From assembly GCA_017483765.1 (NCBI GenBank), contig JAFUVE010000076.1:34210-98209 (forward strand): DNA of 64,000 bases, given 5' to 3'. Below the pieces are notes generated by a model. It was not told the origin of the DNA, ran no database searches, and was given only the letters and a program-made list of their open reading frames with translations. The position numbers and the translations under genes are program-made. Numbering within the stretch: position 1 is the first letter of the stretch; each line of letters begins with the position of its first letter. This document shows, piece by piece, positions 1-9,234 of this stretch. The stretch is from Bacteroidaceae bacterium (GTDB lineage Bacteria; Bacteroidota; Bacteroidia; Bacteroidales; Bacteroidaceae).

Positions 1-1
1 C

Positions 2-1009
2 CGCCGCAGGCAGGAAATCATAGCAAAACTGAAATCCGAGGGCATCTACGACCTGAACAAAAGTCTGGAACTGCCAGCTCTGACCAATCGCATTGCCGTA
101 ATCTCCGCCAACAGCGCAGCCGGCTATCAGGATTTTTGTAAGCAGTTGCACAACAACCCATACAACTTGCGTTTCGAAGTAGGCTTGTTCGAGGCGACGA
201 TGCAAGGCTCTACCGTGGAGAGCACTGTCATAGCCGCCCTCGACCGGATATTCGCAGAGATAGAGAAATGGGATGTGGTGGTGATTATCCGTGGTGGCGG
301 ATCCACCTCCGACCTGAGCGGCTTCGACACGCTGCTTCTGGCAGAGCATGTGGCACAATTCCCATTACCCATCATCACTGGCATCGGACATGAGCGCGAC
401 AACACCGTCATCGACGAAGTGTCGCACACCCGGGTGAAGACACCAACCGCCGCCGCAGAATTTCTTGTCGCCCATCAGTACGGACAACTGCAGCGGCTGA
501 ATGGATTCGAGGATCTTATCGTGAACTACTGCAAGCAGAGACTGACCGACGAACGCAACAGGCTCAGCCGTGCAACCGACAAGATCCCCACCCTGTTCAC
601 CCTGAGGAAAGAGCGTGAAATCCATCATCTCGCCAACCTGAAAAACGCCTTGGAGACCGCTATCCGCTCTCACAAAATAGAGCAGACTGCCACGCTTCAG
701 CTGATGATGGAGACCCTGCGCCATGCGATAAGCAAGTATTTCATTGAAAATCAGAGTCAACTAAAACTCATCCAGACCCATGTCGACAGTGCGAGTCCTG
801 CACGCCTGCTTAAACTGGGCTACAGCGTGAGCCGTGTGAACGGGAAAGCCGTGAAGGACGTCAGTCAGCTCAGAGCCGGCGACCAGGTGGTCACCACCGT
901 GGCCAATGGCACGTTTGTGTCCACAGTCAACCAGGCTCCGCCACCCGACTACGAAGAAGAGCGTAAAAAATCACCTTTTGCCCTGGACAAGGACACTTAT
1001 CTTGCTTGA
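2..1009 (+). CDS. xseA: Exodeoxyribonuclease VII large subunit, 3' part
   Basis: Partial gene cut by the window edge; the reading frame is open from base 2, so the ATG at 146 is internal. The visible part matches the catalytic and C-terminal regions of XseA: an N-terminal stretch reading RIAVISANSAAGYQDF, the glycine-rich IIRGGGSTSDLSGFD segment, then GIGHERDNTVIDEV and TPTAAAEFLV, followed by a long helical coiled-coil region. With XseB it forms the enzyme that degrades single-stranded DNA to oligonucleotides in the cytoplasm. xseB follows about 90 bases downstream, the usual pairing. Confidence 0.95.
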   Translation, partial: RRRQEIIAKLKSEGIYDLNKSLELPALTNRIAVISANSAAGYQDFCKQLHNNPYNLRFEVGLFEATMQGSTVESTVIAALDRIFAEIEKWDVVVIIRGGGSTSDLSGFDTLLLAEHVAQFPLPIITGIGHERDNTVIDEVSHTRVKTPTAAAEFLVAHQYGQLQRLNGFEDLIVNYCKQRLTDERNRLSRATDKIPTLFTLRKEREIHHLANLKNALETAIRSHKIEQTATLQLMMETLRHAISKYFIENQSQLKLIQTHVDSASPARLLKLGYSVSRVNGKAVKDVSQLRAGDQVVTTVANGTFVSTVNQAPPPDYEEERKKSPFALDKDTYLA

Positions 1010-1099
1010 GATTATTTACGATTTACTATTTACGATTTACTATTTATTTTTTCATTTTATAATTTTTTCATTTCGACAACAATATACAAAAGAACAGAT

Positions 1100-1300
1100 A
1101 TGGAGAAAGAGAAAGAACTGAAATACGAAGACGCAATGAGGCGTCTTGAGGAAATCGTCCGTCAGATAGAAAACGGCGAGATGGACATTGACCGCCTGGC
1201 TGGCTGCTTGAAGGAGGCCAAAAGCCTGATGGCGTTCTGCAAGGAGAAACTTCAGAACGTGGAGCAGGAAGTGAACAAAATCATGACGGAACAAAATTAA
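1100..1300 (+). CDS. xseB: Exodeoxyribonuclease VII small subunit
   Basis: A 66-residue acidic helical protein. The motifs KYEDAMRRLEEIVRQIENGE and DIDRLAGCLKEAKSLM are those of XseB, and the length is normal for the family. It binds the coiled coil of XseA, whose gene lies just upstream on the same strand. The strong hairpin at 1353-1398 probably ends this two-gene transcript. Confidence 0.93.
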   Translation: MEKEKELKYEDAMRRLEEIVRQIENGEMDIDRLAGCLKEAKSLMAFCKEKLQNVEQEVNKIMTEQN

Positions 1301-1352
1301 GAATCGTTCTATTTGCAATGCAAAAAACCTTCCTGACAGAAAAAAAATCGTC

Positions 1353-1398
1353 AAAACCGCCTGTTTTGCAAACCACAGATAGCAAAACAGGCGGTTTT
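1353..1398 (+). terminator. Rho-independent terminator after xseB
   Basis: A 17-bp perfect stem (AAAACCGCCTGTTTTGC at 1353-1369 against 1382-1398) with a 12-base loop, ending in a T run on the plus strand. The rest of 1301-1657 holds the ndk promoter and AT-rich leader; I see no gene there. Confidence 0.85.
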
Positions 1399-1471
1399 GT
1401 GTTAATTAATTTAACATTCAGGCGATATATGAAAGCAATTGTGAAAGAAAACTAAAAGGAAGAGTGAATAA

Positions 1472-1502
1472 TTGTAGAAACAACAATTTTTTCGTAACTT
1501 TG
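1472..1502 (+). promoter_or_regulatory. Bacteroidota-type promoter for ndk
   Basis: TTG at 1472-1474 (-33 element) and TAACTTTG at 1495-1502 (-7 element), 20 bases apart. The spacing and the -7 sequence fit the known Bacteroidota promoter consensus. The leader to ndk would be about 150 bases. Confidence 0.7.
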
Positions 1503-1657
1503 CAAGTGGAAAGAAGAAATCAGCCATAATCGGCAAAAGAAAACCGCAGTAATCCAATCAGGATTTACATATTTATTTATGGGGAAACATTTTTTGTTTT
1601 GGTCTCCCTGTTTTTGAAGTAAATCGATTGACTGCAAACGAACAAAAAAATTAAATT

Positions 1658-2119
1658 ATGGAAAAAACTCTGGTAATTCTGAAACCATGCGCCGTACAGC
1701 GTGCTATTGTGGGACAAGTGACCGCCCGCTTCGAGCGCAAGGGATTAAGACTGGCAGGAATGAAAATGATGCAGCTGACCGACAAACTCCTCGATGAGCA
1801 TTACGCCCATCTTGCCAACAAGCCCTTCTTCCAAAGAATCAAGAACTCGATGATGGCCGCTCCTGTGATATGCTGTTGCTATGAAGGCGTTGACGCCGTA
1901 GAGACCGTACGTGCAATGACCGGCTCCACCAATGCCCGCAAAGCTGCTCCCGGTACCATCCGTGGTGATTTCGGTATGAGCTTCCAGGAAAACATCATCC
2001 ACACATCAGACTCTCCTGAGAACGCCGTTGTAGAGCTGAACCGCTTCTTCAAGCCTGAGGAAATCTTCGACTACAACCAGGCTCCGTTCCAGTTCCTCTA
2101 CGCCAACGACGAATATTAA
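1658..2119 (+). CDS. ndk: Nucleoside diphosphate kinase
   Basis: Transfers the terminal phosphate from ATP to other nucleoside diphosphates through a phospho-histidine, in the cytoplasm. 153 residues, normal length. The active-site histidine lies in NIIHTSDS (residues 112-119); other family signatures are TLVILKPCAVQR near the N-terminus and GTIRGDFG before the active site. It stands alone with its own promoter. Confidence 0.95.
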   Translation: MEKTLVILKPCAVQRAIVGQVTARFERKGLRLAGMKMMQLTDKLLDEHYAHLANKPFFQRIKNSMMAAPVICCCYEGVDAVETVRAMTGSTNARKAAPGTIRGDFGMSFQENIIHTSDSPENAVVELNRFFKPEEIFDYNQAPFQFLYANDEY

Positions 2120-2268
2120 TTGACGACGAGAATACAAGTTAGCTCATTTTTTCAACGAGAAAACAGGAAAACGAGAAGTCGAGAAGAGAAGAAGATAGTC
2201 ATTAGGACAGAAAACAACAAAAAAATACTAACTCATTACACCCTGAATCAAAAAAAAATCAAATAATT

Positions 2269-3030
2269 ATGGAATTGAATGTAATAAAGAGATTATTAGG
2301 TTGTGCAGTCCTGGCGGTTGCCACAACAAGTATGTCAGCCCAGAACGGTCCATATCTTCCCGAGGCCAGCCAGCCAATAGCCCGTACGATGAACGACCAG
2401 CGTCCGAGCGACGTGTTCGAGCCTAATTTCTCAAATATGTTTGCTTACAGCAACGCAGCTGAGTCATCCACAAGCGGCAGCTACTACAGTGCCGCCGACT
2501 TGATGAACCCGGCATCCCACATATACAGCGACTGGAAAAACAAAGGTGTGAAGGCAGCTCCTGGCTATGCCTCAGCCCGCACACGCATCGACCTGCGCGG
2601 TTTCCACATGCCGACTCCGAGCCGTCAGGTAACCTCTCCTTTCGGACAGCGCTGGGGACGCCTGCACGCCGGACTTGACATCAAAGTGTATATCGGCGAC
2701 ACAATCCGCGCTGCATTCGACGGAAAGATCCGTGTGGTAGACTTCGACGCACGCGGCTACGGCAAATACGTGGTGATTCGCCACCCCAACGGTCTTGAGA
2801 CCCTCTACGGCCACATGAGCAAGCAGCTGGTAAAGAACGACCAGATTGTCCGCGCAGGCGAACCCATCGGACTCGGTGGCAACACAGGACGCAGCACTGG
2901 TTCACACCTGCATTTCGAGACCCGCATCTGTGGCGTTCCGGTAAATCCCGCCCTCATGTTTGACTTCCCCCATCAGGACGTCACCGGCGATTACTATTAC
3001 ACCACCAAAGCATATGGCACAAGGCAATAA
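2269..3030 (+). CDS. M23 family metallopeptidase (LytM domain), exported
   Basis: A 253-residue protein with an N-terminal signal sequence ending near SMSAQN. The C-terminal half is a LytM/M23 zinc endopeptidase fold: HAGLD (residues 133-137) and HLHF (213-216) supply the zinc ligands, and GHMS near 181 matches the third conserved histidine. Such enzymes cut peptide cross-bridges in peptidoglycan. All catalytic motifs are present, so it is likely an active hydrolase and not a degenerate EnvC/NlpD-type activator. A clear terminator follows. Confidence 0.9.
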   Translation: MELNVIKRLLGCAVLAVATTSMSAQNGPYLPEASQPIARTMNDQRPSDVFEPNFSNMFAYSNAAESSTSGSYYSAADLMNPASHIYSDWKNKGVKAAPGYASARTRIDLRGFHMPTPSRQVTSPFGQRWGRLHAGLDIKVYIGDTIRAAFDGKIRVVDFDARGYGKYVVIRHPNGLETLYGHMSKQLVKNDQIVRAGEPIGLGGNTGRSTGSHLHFETRICGVPVNPALMFDFPHQDVTGDYYYTTKAYGTRQ

Positions 3031-3075
3031 GCCGGCAAAAAATGAAAAATTGTCATTAGAAATTGTATAAGACAG

Positions 3076-3110
3076 ACGAAGGCATCCATTACCAGGTGCC
3101 TTCGTTTTGT
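3076..3110 (+). terminator. Terminator after the M23 peptidase gene
   Basis: Stem ACGAAGGCA (3076-3084) with TGCCTTCGT (3097-3105), 12-base loop, followed by TTTTGTTT. Confidence 0.8.
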
Positions 3111-3274
3111 TTACCCCCCTCATAAAAAGAAAAATTCTGTTTGTCCTGAGTGAAAACGTATGCCTCACTACATGACTGTTCGAAAACCACACAAACAGGA
3201 CAAATAAAACCTGCGAAATTCCGAAAAAACGGGAAAAAAGTCGTAAATTTGCAAAAATTAAAAAAAAACTGGAG

Positions 3275-4321
3275 ATGGAAGGAGTAATCATATCAAAAGA
3301 TATTCGTAAAGAACTGACAGACGCGATTGCGCGTTGCCCCCATGACAAATTATTCGTCCTGACCGACACAACCACCCGTGAACTGTGTCTGCCCCTGGTG
3401 GAAAATCTTCCATGCCTTGCAGGAGCCCATCATATCACAATCGGAGCGACCGACCGCTACAAGACCCTCGACACGCTGTCGTCCGTATGGACACTGCTGG
3501 GCAGCTACGGCGGAACACGCCACTCGCTGATGGTGAATCTGGGCGGCGGTATGGTGACCGACCTGGGTGGCTTTGCAGCCAGCACGTTCAAGCGCGGCAT
3601 CCGCTACATCAATATTCCCACCACCCTGCTGTCTATGGTGGACGCATCGGTAGGCGGCAAGACTGGCATCAACTTCAACGGCCTGAAAAACGAGATTGGC
3701 GTGTTCAACTCCCCTACAACCGTCATCATCGACACCCTGTTCCTCAAAACCCTCGATCAGGAGAACATCCGTTCGGGCTATGCCGAGATGCTGAAACACG
3801 GACTCATCAGCGACGAGAAACATTTGTCGAGCCTTCTGAATTTCGACCTAGAGAATCCGGATTTGATGGAATTAGGCGAGATGGTAGGCCGCAGTGTTGA
3901 GGTGAAAGAGAAGATCGTGGAGGCCGACCCCCTGGAACACGGCATCCGCAAGGCCCTCAACCTGGGACACACCGTAGGTCACGCATTTGAAAGTTTCGCG
4001 CTGAAAAGCACCCCAGTCCTGCATGGCTACGCCGTGGCATGGGGACTGATATGCGAGCTCTACCTCTCCTGCGTGAAGACAGGATTTCCCACAGACAAGA
4101 TGCGCCAGTGCGTGCAGTTCATCAAGGAACATTACGGACTGCTGCCCGTCACCTGCGACGACTATCCCACCCTCTTTGATTTTATGACCCACGACAAGAA
4201 AAACACGTCGGGCATGATAAACTTCACCTTGCTGAGCAGTGTGGGCGGCATCGAAATCAACCAGACCGCCGGCAAGGACGAGATATACGAGATGCTCGAC
4301 TTCTACCGTGAGGGCCTCTGA
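3275..4321 (+). CDS. aroB: 3-dehydroquinate synthase
   Basis: Second step of the shikimate pathway: converts DAHP to 3-dehydroquinate using NAD and a divalent metal, in the cytoplasm. 348 residues, typical. Diagnostic motifs are the dinucleotide-binding GGGMVTDLGGFAAST (residues 90-104), DASVGGKTGINF, and the metal-binding LNLGHTVGHAFES. A TAAATTTG box at 3244-3251 is a plausible -7 element, with a weak -33 region. Confidence 0.96.
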   Translation: MEGVIISKDIRKELTDAIARCPHDKLFVLTDTTTRELCLPLVENLPCLAGAHHITIGATDRYKTLDTLSSVWTLLGSYGGTRHSLMVNLGGGMVTDLGGFAASTFKRGIRYINIPTTLLSMVDASVGGKTGINFNGLKNEIGVFNSPTTVIIDTLFLKTLDQENIRSGYAEMLKHGLISDEKHLSSLLNFDLENPDLMELGEMVGRSVEVKEKIVEADPLEHGIRKALNLGHTVGHAFESFALKSTPVLHGYAVAWGLICELYLSCVKTGFPTDKMRQCVQFIKEHYGLLPVTCDDYPTLFDFMTHDKKNTSGMINFTLLSSVGGIEINQTAGKDEIYEMLDFYREGL

Positions 4322-4407
4322 ACCCTTACGATTCCGTTATAAGCCCCCATATTCAAGTCGCAAAACATCTTTCAGCAGCATCAACACCATAAAAAACATT
4401 AAAAAAT

Positions 4408-4438
4408 TTGCTATTCCAAGAAAAAGGTCGTATCTTTG
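4408..4438 (+). promoter_or_regulatory. Promoter for the Nudix-family gene; decides its start
   Basis: TTG at 4408-4410 and TATCTTTG at 4431-4438, exactly 20 bases apart. The -7 box overlaps a TTG at 4436 that an ORF caller could take as a start codon. Transcription would begin around 4445, so translation must start downstream, at the ATG at 4469. Confidence 0.75.
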
Positions 4439-4468
4439 CGTAAAATCAACACTAAAGTTATTTTCCAT

Positions 4469-5257
4469 ATGGGACCAGAAGGAATCCATCCCGACTTGAG
4501 GGATGTGTTGCGCAAGTCGAATATCGACTTGAGCGTGATCACCGGCAAGACTGCCGGCGTGGAAGTGATGAACGGCTATTGGTATAAATACCCTCATGCC
4601 GCGCTGACGACAGACTGCGTGATTTTCGGATACGACCGTACAGGGCTGAGTGTGCTGTTAGTGGAACGCGGAATAGAGCCATATAAAGGCTCGTGGGCCT
4701 TCCCTGGCGGATTTCTGCGCATGGACGAGACAAGCGAGGAATGCGCACGCAGGGAGCTGAAGGAAGAGACGGGCCTGGACGCCGCGTTCATGGAGCAGTT
4801 CCACACGTTCACAAAGACCGACCGTGATCCTCGCGAGCGCGTGGTCACCATCGCCTATTTCGCCCTTGTGAACAAAGCAGACGTGAAAGGCGGTGACGAT
4901 GCCGCAGACGCACGTTGGTTTCCCGTTGACGACCTGCCACCACTCGCCTTCGACCACATCGACATCTTCCAGCATGCGATGCAGAGCCTGAGAGAGAAAA
5001 TTCATTTCGAGCCGATAGGCTTTGAGCTGCTGCCAGAGGAATTCACGATGTCGGAGCTTCAGAGTCTCTACGAGGCCATCCTCGACGTGGAGTTCGACCG
5101 CCGTAATTTCTACCGCAAGATGCTTAGCCTGGAACTGCTTGACGTAGTCGACGACGGCATCGTGCGCAACAGTCCCCGAATCGCCATCAAATACAGGTTC
5201 AACAAGGCCAAATACGACGAGATGAAGGAAAAGCACAAATTCCGCCTGGAATTCTGA
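4469..5257 (+). CDS. Nudix domain protein with C-terminal winged-helix-like domain
   Basis: 262 residues from the ATG at 4469, chosen because the longer TTG start lies inside the promoter. Residues about 45-175 form a Nudix domain with an intact Nudix box (residues 81-103: GFLRMDE, seven residues, then REL and EETGL), so hydrolysis may be retained. The C-terminal part (about 185-262, with FTMSELQSLYEAI and RRNFYRKM) resembles the winged-helix domain of NrtR/AraR-type Nudix regulators. These regulators sense nucleotide or sugar derivatives and bind DNA. Whether this one is an enzyme, a repressor or both cannot be told here. Confidence 0.8.
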   Translation: MGPEGIHPDLRDVLRKSNIDLSVITGKTAGVEVMNGYWYKYPHAALTTDCVIFGYDRTGLSVLLVERGIEPYKGSWAFPGGFLRMDETSEECARRELKEETGLDAAFMEQFHTFTKTDRDPRERVVTIAYFALVNKADVKGGDDAADARWFPVDDLPPLAFDHIDIFQHAMQSLREKIHFEPIGFELLPEEFTMSELQSLYEAILDVEFDRRNFYRKMLSLELLDVVDDGIVRNSPRIAIKYRFNKAKYDEMKEKHKFRLEF

Positions 5258-5380
5258 CTTTTGTAGTTTAAAGTTGAAAGTTTAATGTTTAAAGTGGGTA
5301 AATCCGTTCGAATGCCCCGTTAAACAAGAAACCGCTGGAAGGACCCTATCTTTCAACACCCCATCAAACACGATATCCCC

Positions 5381-6136
5381 ATGCAAATCGAGCATATCCA
5401 CCTTGACCGTACCGACTCCACGAACAACCACCTGCGCAGAATGCTGGACGAAGGCTACCGCAGCAAAGGGCTGACCGTCGTAAGCACCGACAACCAGTAT
5501 GCTGGCCGTGGGCAGCAAGGCAACAGCTGGGAGAGCGAGCCGGGAAAGAACCTGTCGTTCTCCTTTCTCGTCCACCCCGCATTTGTCCCGGCCTCCGCGC
5601 AGTTCATCCTGAGCCAGACTATGGCACTCTCCATTCTCCGCGTGCTGAAAGCGGCAGACAGATGTGGCGACGGCCGGTTCACCGTGAAATGGCCAAACGA
5701 CATCTACTCCGGCGACCTTAAAATCGGCGGAACCCTCATAGAATGTGACCTTCAGGGCAAATCTATCTCCAACTGCATCATAGGCAACGGTCTGAACGTG
5801 AACCAGGAAGTATTCCACAGCGACGCCCCCAACCCCGTATCGCTCAAGCAGCTTTTCGGCACGGACTTCAACCGGGAGCAGCTGCTCGAATCCATCATAA
5901 ACGATTTCGCATCCCGATACGAGCAGATGGAGTCAAGTGAGTGGACACAGACACGAAGAGAATACACTGACAATCTCTACCGCCGGGAAGGCTACCATCC
6001 CTATGCCGACGCATCCGGACAGTTCATGGCACGCATTGTGGAAATCGAAGAGAGCGGCCACCTCATCTTGCAGGACGAGAACAGCCATATGAGACGCTAC
6101 GCCTTCAAAGAAGTGAGTTTCTGCAAGGAGCCATAA
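5381..6136 (+). CDS. birA: Biotin--[acetyl-CoA-carboxylase] ligase
   Basis: Attaches biotin to the carboxyl-carrier lysine through biotinyl-AMP. 251 residues. Motifs: TDSTNN near the N-terminus, the biotin-binding GRGQQGNSW (42-50), KWPNDIY (103-109) and LKIGGTLIE, and IIGNGLNVN. It has no N-terminal helix-turn-helix, so it is a monofunctional ligase that does not act as a repressor. queA follows 42 bases later on the same strand. Confidence 0.93.
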   Translation: MQIEHIHLDRTDSTNNHLRRMLDEGYRSKGLTVVSTDNQYAGRGQQGNSWESEPGKNLSFSFLVHPAFVPASAQFILSQTMALSILRVLKAADRCGDGRFTVKWPNDIYSGDLKIGGTLIECDLQGKSISNCIIGNGLNVNQEVFHSDAPNPVSLKQLFGTDFNREQLLESIINDFASRYEQMESSEWTQTRREYTDNLYRREGYHPYADASGQFMARIVEIEESGHLILQDENSHMRRYAFKEVSFCKEP

Positions 6137-6178
6137 GCCCTCTCATTAATCACAACATCATAATTTAAAATCTTAGAA

Positions 6179-7432
6179 ATGCTTTCACCCCAAAACATAC
6201 ATATATCTGATTACGACTATGATTTGCCTGATGAGCGCATAGCCAAATACCCGTTGGCCGACCGAGACTCAAGCAAACTGCTTGTGTACAATCATGGCGA
6301 AGTGAGCGAAGACCACTTCACCTCGCTCCCGTCCTATCTGCCTCAAGGGGCGCTGATGGTGTTCAACAACACGAAGGTGATACAAGCGCGCCTGCACTTC
6401 CGCAAAGAGACAGGCGCGACAATAGAGGTGTTCTGCATGGAGCCCTATTATCCGCTTGAATATCAACAGAATTTCGCCTCAAAAGGCGAATGTCAGTGGC
6501 TGTGCATGATTGGCAACCTGAAACGCTGGAAGAGCGGCCGTCTGGAACGCACGTTGACCGTGGCGGGCAAAGAGCTGACATTCTGTGCCGAGCGGATGGA
6601 AAGCCCATCGGCAGACCCATCAAACGACAATGGCACGAAGCATCGGGTAAGATTCTTCTGGTCAGCTCCCGACGTGTCTTTCTCCGAGTTGCTGGAAGCC
6701 TGTGGAGAGATGCCGATCCCTCCCTATCTGAACCGCAAGACCGAGGAGAGCGACCTACGCACCTACCAGACCGTCTATTCAAAGGTGAAAGGCTCTGTTG
6801 CCGCCCCCACCGCCGGCCTGCATTTCACGCAGCGTGTGCTCGACGCCCTCGACGCCAAGGGAATCGAGCGCGAGGAAGTGACGCTCCATGTAGGCGCCGG
6901 GACCTTCAAGCCCGTGAAGAGTGAAGAAATCGGTGGTCACGACATGCACTCAGAGTATATCGTAGTGAAGCGGCAGACCATAGAGGAACTCATAAAACAC
7001 GGCGGCAGAGCCATCGCCGTGGGCACAACCTCGGTGCGGACCCTCGAAAGCCTCTACTACATAGGTAGGAAACTGGAAGCAGACAAAGAGCTGAACGAAC
7101 ACGACCTACACGTTGCCCAGTGGGAGCCCTACGAATGTCCGCCAGCAGGCGACGACAGAGAGCTCACCCTCCGCTATCTCCATAACATCCTCGACTATCT
7201 CGATGCCAGCGGACTGGACGCCCTGCACACCAGCACTCAGATCATCATCGCCCCCGGCTACAAATACCACATCGTGGAGAAGATGGTTACGAACTTCCAC
7301 CAGCCCCGCTCCACCCTCCTTCTGCTCGTCTCCGCCTTTGTGGACGGCGACTGGCGCTCCATCTACGACTATGCCCTCAGCCACGACTTCCGGTTTCTCA
7401 GCTATGGCGACTCGTCGCTTCTGATGCCATAA
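6179..7432 (+). CDS. queA: S-adenosylmethionine:tRNA ribosyltransferase-isomerase
   Basis: Makes epoxyqueuosine in tRNA by transferring the ribosyl moiety of SAM to preQ1. 417 residues, somewhat longer than many QueA proteins because of an inserted segment around residues 130-155. Conserved segments: YDLPDERIAKYPL at the N-terminus, VFNNTKVIQARL, TYQTVYSK followed by GSVAAPTAGLHFT, VTLHVGAGTFKPV, and NFHQPRSTLLLLVSAF near the C-terminus. Confidence 0.95.
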   Translation: MLSPQNIHISDYDYDLPDERIAKYPLADRDSSKLLVYNHGEVSEDHFTSLPSYLPQGALMVFNNTKVIQARLHFRKETGATIEVFCMEPYYPLEYQQNFASKGECQWLCMIGNLKRWKSGRLERTLTVAGKELTFCAERMESPSADPSNDNGTKHRVRFFWSAPDVSFSELLEACGEMPIPPYLNRKTEESDLRTYQTVYSKVKGSVAAPTAGLHFTQRVLDALDAKGIEREEVTLHVGAGTFKPVKSEEIGGHDMHSEYIVVKRQTIEELIKHGGRAIAVGTTSVRTLESLYYIGRKLEADKELNEHDLHVAQWEPYECPPAGDDRELTLRYLHNILDYLDASGLDALHTSTQIIIAPGYKYHIVEKMVTNFHQPRSTLLLLVSAFVDGDWRSIYDYALSHDFRFLSYGDSSLLMP

Positions 7433-7535
7433 TGTTCAGCAACAGCAATAGATTAGCAAATCAATTTGACCTGATTGTCTATCAGGATTAAGCAATACAG
7501 AAAAACAGCTTCAGACCATTTAGCGCACCCAAGTT

Positions 7536-9197
7536 ATGACACACGATTTTCAGCTGCGCCTGCTTCCTGAGCAGGCTGCCTCGGAAGCATCAATCAAAAA
7601 ATATATCGCAGAGGAAAAAGTAATCCCTCAGAAAGGCATCACGCACGTGGAGGTGACGCGTCGGAGTATCGACGCACGACAGCGTACGATTTACGTGAAC
7701 CTGACGGTTCGCGTATATGAGAACGAGCAGCCCCCCAAGGACTTGTTCACCCCCGTGTCGTATCCCAAGGTGGACGGAAAGAGGGAAGTGATCGTGGTTG
7801 GCGCGGGCCCCGGCGGCTTGTTTGCCGCCCTTCGTCTGATTGAGCTGGGCGTGAAGCCCGTGGTGGTGGAGCGTGGCAAGGACGTTCACAGCCGACGCCG
7901 CGACGTGAGCCGCATCAGCACAGAACAAAAAGTGGACCCCGAGTCCAACTATTGTTTCGGTGAGGGCGGTGCAGGTGCCTTCTCCGACGGAAAGCTATTC
8001 ACCCGCAGCAAAAAACGCGGAAACGTGGAAAAGATACTTCAAGTGTTCTGCCAGCATGGCGCCTCCCCTTCCATCCTGGTTGACGCCCATCCCCATATCG
8101 GCACGAACAAGTTGCCCGGCGTGATAGAGTCGATGCGGAAGACCATCATAGACTGTGGCGGCGAGGTGTGGTTTCAGACAAAGATGACCGGCCTGCTGAT
8201 CCACGACGGCAAAGTGGAAGGTATCGAGGCAGAACAGACCATCGACAACGCAGAAGGCAGTCATGTGGAAAGCAGGGAGTTCCACGGTCCGGTCATCCTG
8301 GCCACCGGCCATTCCGCCCGCGACGTCTACCAGTGGCTTTTCCGTCATGAAGTGGAGATTTCCCCCAAAGGCATCGCGGTTGGCGTTCGTCTGGAGCATC
8401 CCGCCGAAATGATCGACCGCATCCAGTATCACAACAAGGAAGGAAAAGGGAAATACCTGCCTACCGCCGAGTACAACTACGTGATGCAGTCGGGCGGGCG
8501 TGGCGTCTATTCCTTCTGTATGTGTCCAGGCGGCACGGTCGTTCCCGCGTCGAGCGGTCCTGAGCAGCTGGTGGTGAACGGTATGTCGTCGTCGCTCCGC
8601 AACTCACCCTGGAGCAACAGCGGCATGGTGGTGGAGACCCGACCTGAAGACCTCCACGACAAGTCGCTGATAGACAACGACACCCACATATTCATAAATT
8701 CGATGTTGTCAGCCGTTGACGAGCGATGGGATGCCGACAGCCCGTTGTCCATGATGCATTTCCAGGCCTGTCTGGAGAAACTGGCATGGCAGCAGGGCAA
8801 CCGCCGTCAGACCGCGCCCGCTCAGCGTATGGCCGACTTCGTGAACAACCGCGTGTCGGGCAGTCTGCCCTCCAGTTCTTATCAGCCCGGGCTTATCATC
8901 TCGCCCTTGCATTTCTGGCTGCCCAAATTCATCAGCAACCGCCTGCGCGACGGATTCCGCCGTTTCGGCAAGAGCTCACATGGATTTCTCACGAACGAGG
9001 CCGTGATGATAGCCATAGAGACCCGCACAAGCTCGCCGGTAAGGATATTGCGTCAGCCCGACACCCTGCAGCACGTGCGGCTCGAAGGTCTCTTCCCCTG
9101 CGGTGAAGGAGCGGGCTATGCCGGTGGCATCGTCTCGGCAGGCATTGACGGGGAGCGCTGCGCAGAGATGGCAGCCAACTATGCCGAAAGCAAATAA
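7536..9197 (+). CDS. FAD-dependent NAD(P)/FAD oxidoreductase, substrate unknown
   Basis: 553 residues. After an N-terminal alpha/beta domain of about 80 residues comes a Rossmann FAD-binding motif, VVGAGPGGLFAALR (87-100). Then NYCFGEGGAGAFSDGKL, an ATGHSARD segment, and a C-terminal GEGAGYAGGIVSAGIDG flavin-contact motif. This matches the widespread family of predicted FAD-dependent dehydrogenases annotated simply as NAD(P)/FAD-dependent oxidoreductase. The true substrate is not known to me. It stands between queA and the endonuclease gene. Confidence 0.85.
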   Translation: MTHDFQLRLLPEQAASEASIKKYIAEEKVIPQKGITHVEVTRRSIDARQRTIYVNLTVRVYENEQPPKDLFTPVSYPKVDGKREVIVVGAGPGGLFAALRLIELGVKPVVVERGKDVHSRRRDVSRISTEQKVDPESNYCFGEGGAGAFSDGKLFTRSKKRGNVEKILQVFCQHGASPSILVDAHPHIGTNKLPGVIESMRKTIIDCGGEVWFQTKMTGLLIHDGKVEGIEAEQTIDNAEGSHVESREFHGPVILATGHSARDVYQWLFRHEVEISPKGIAVGVRLEHPAEMIDRIQYHNKEGKGKYLPTAEYNYVMQSGGRGVYSFCMCPGGTVVPASSGPEQLVVNGMSSSLRNSPWSNSGMVVETRPEDLHDKSLIDNDTHIFINSMLSAVDERWDADSPLSMMHFQACLEKLAWQQGNRRQTAPAQRMADFVNNRVSGSLPSSSYQPGLIISPLHFWLPKFISNRLRDGFRRFGKSSHGFLTNEAVMIAIETRTSSPVRILRQPDTLQHVRLEGLFPCGEGAGYAGGIVSAGIDGERCAEMAANYAESK

Positions 9198-9234
9198 AAT
9201 ATTATTTCCAACTCCATAAAGACAACAATCAGCT

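Noticed and set aside
4436-4468. TTG start for the Nudix gene
   Set aside because: It lies inside the -7 promoter box TATCTTTG, so it would be upstream of the transcript start; the ATG at 4469 is used.
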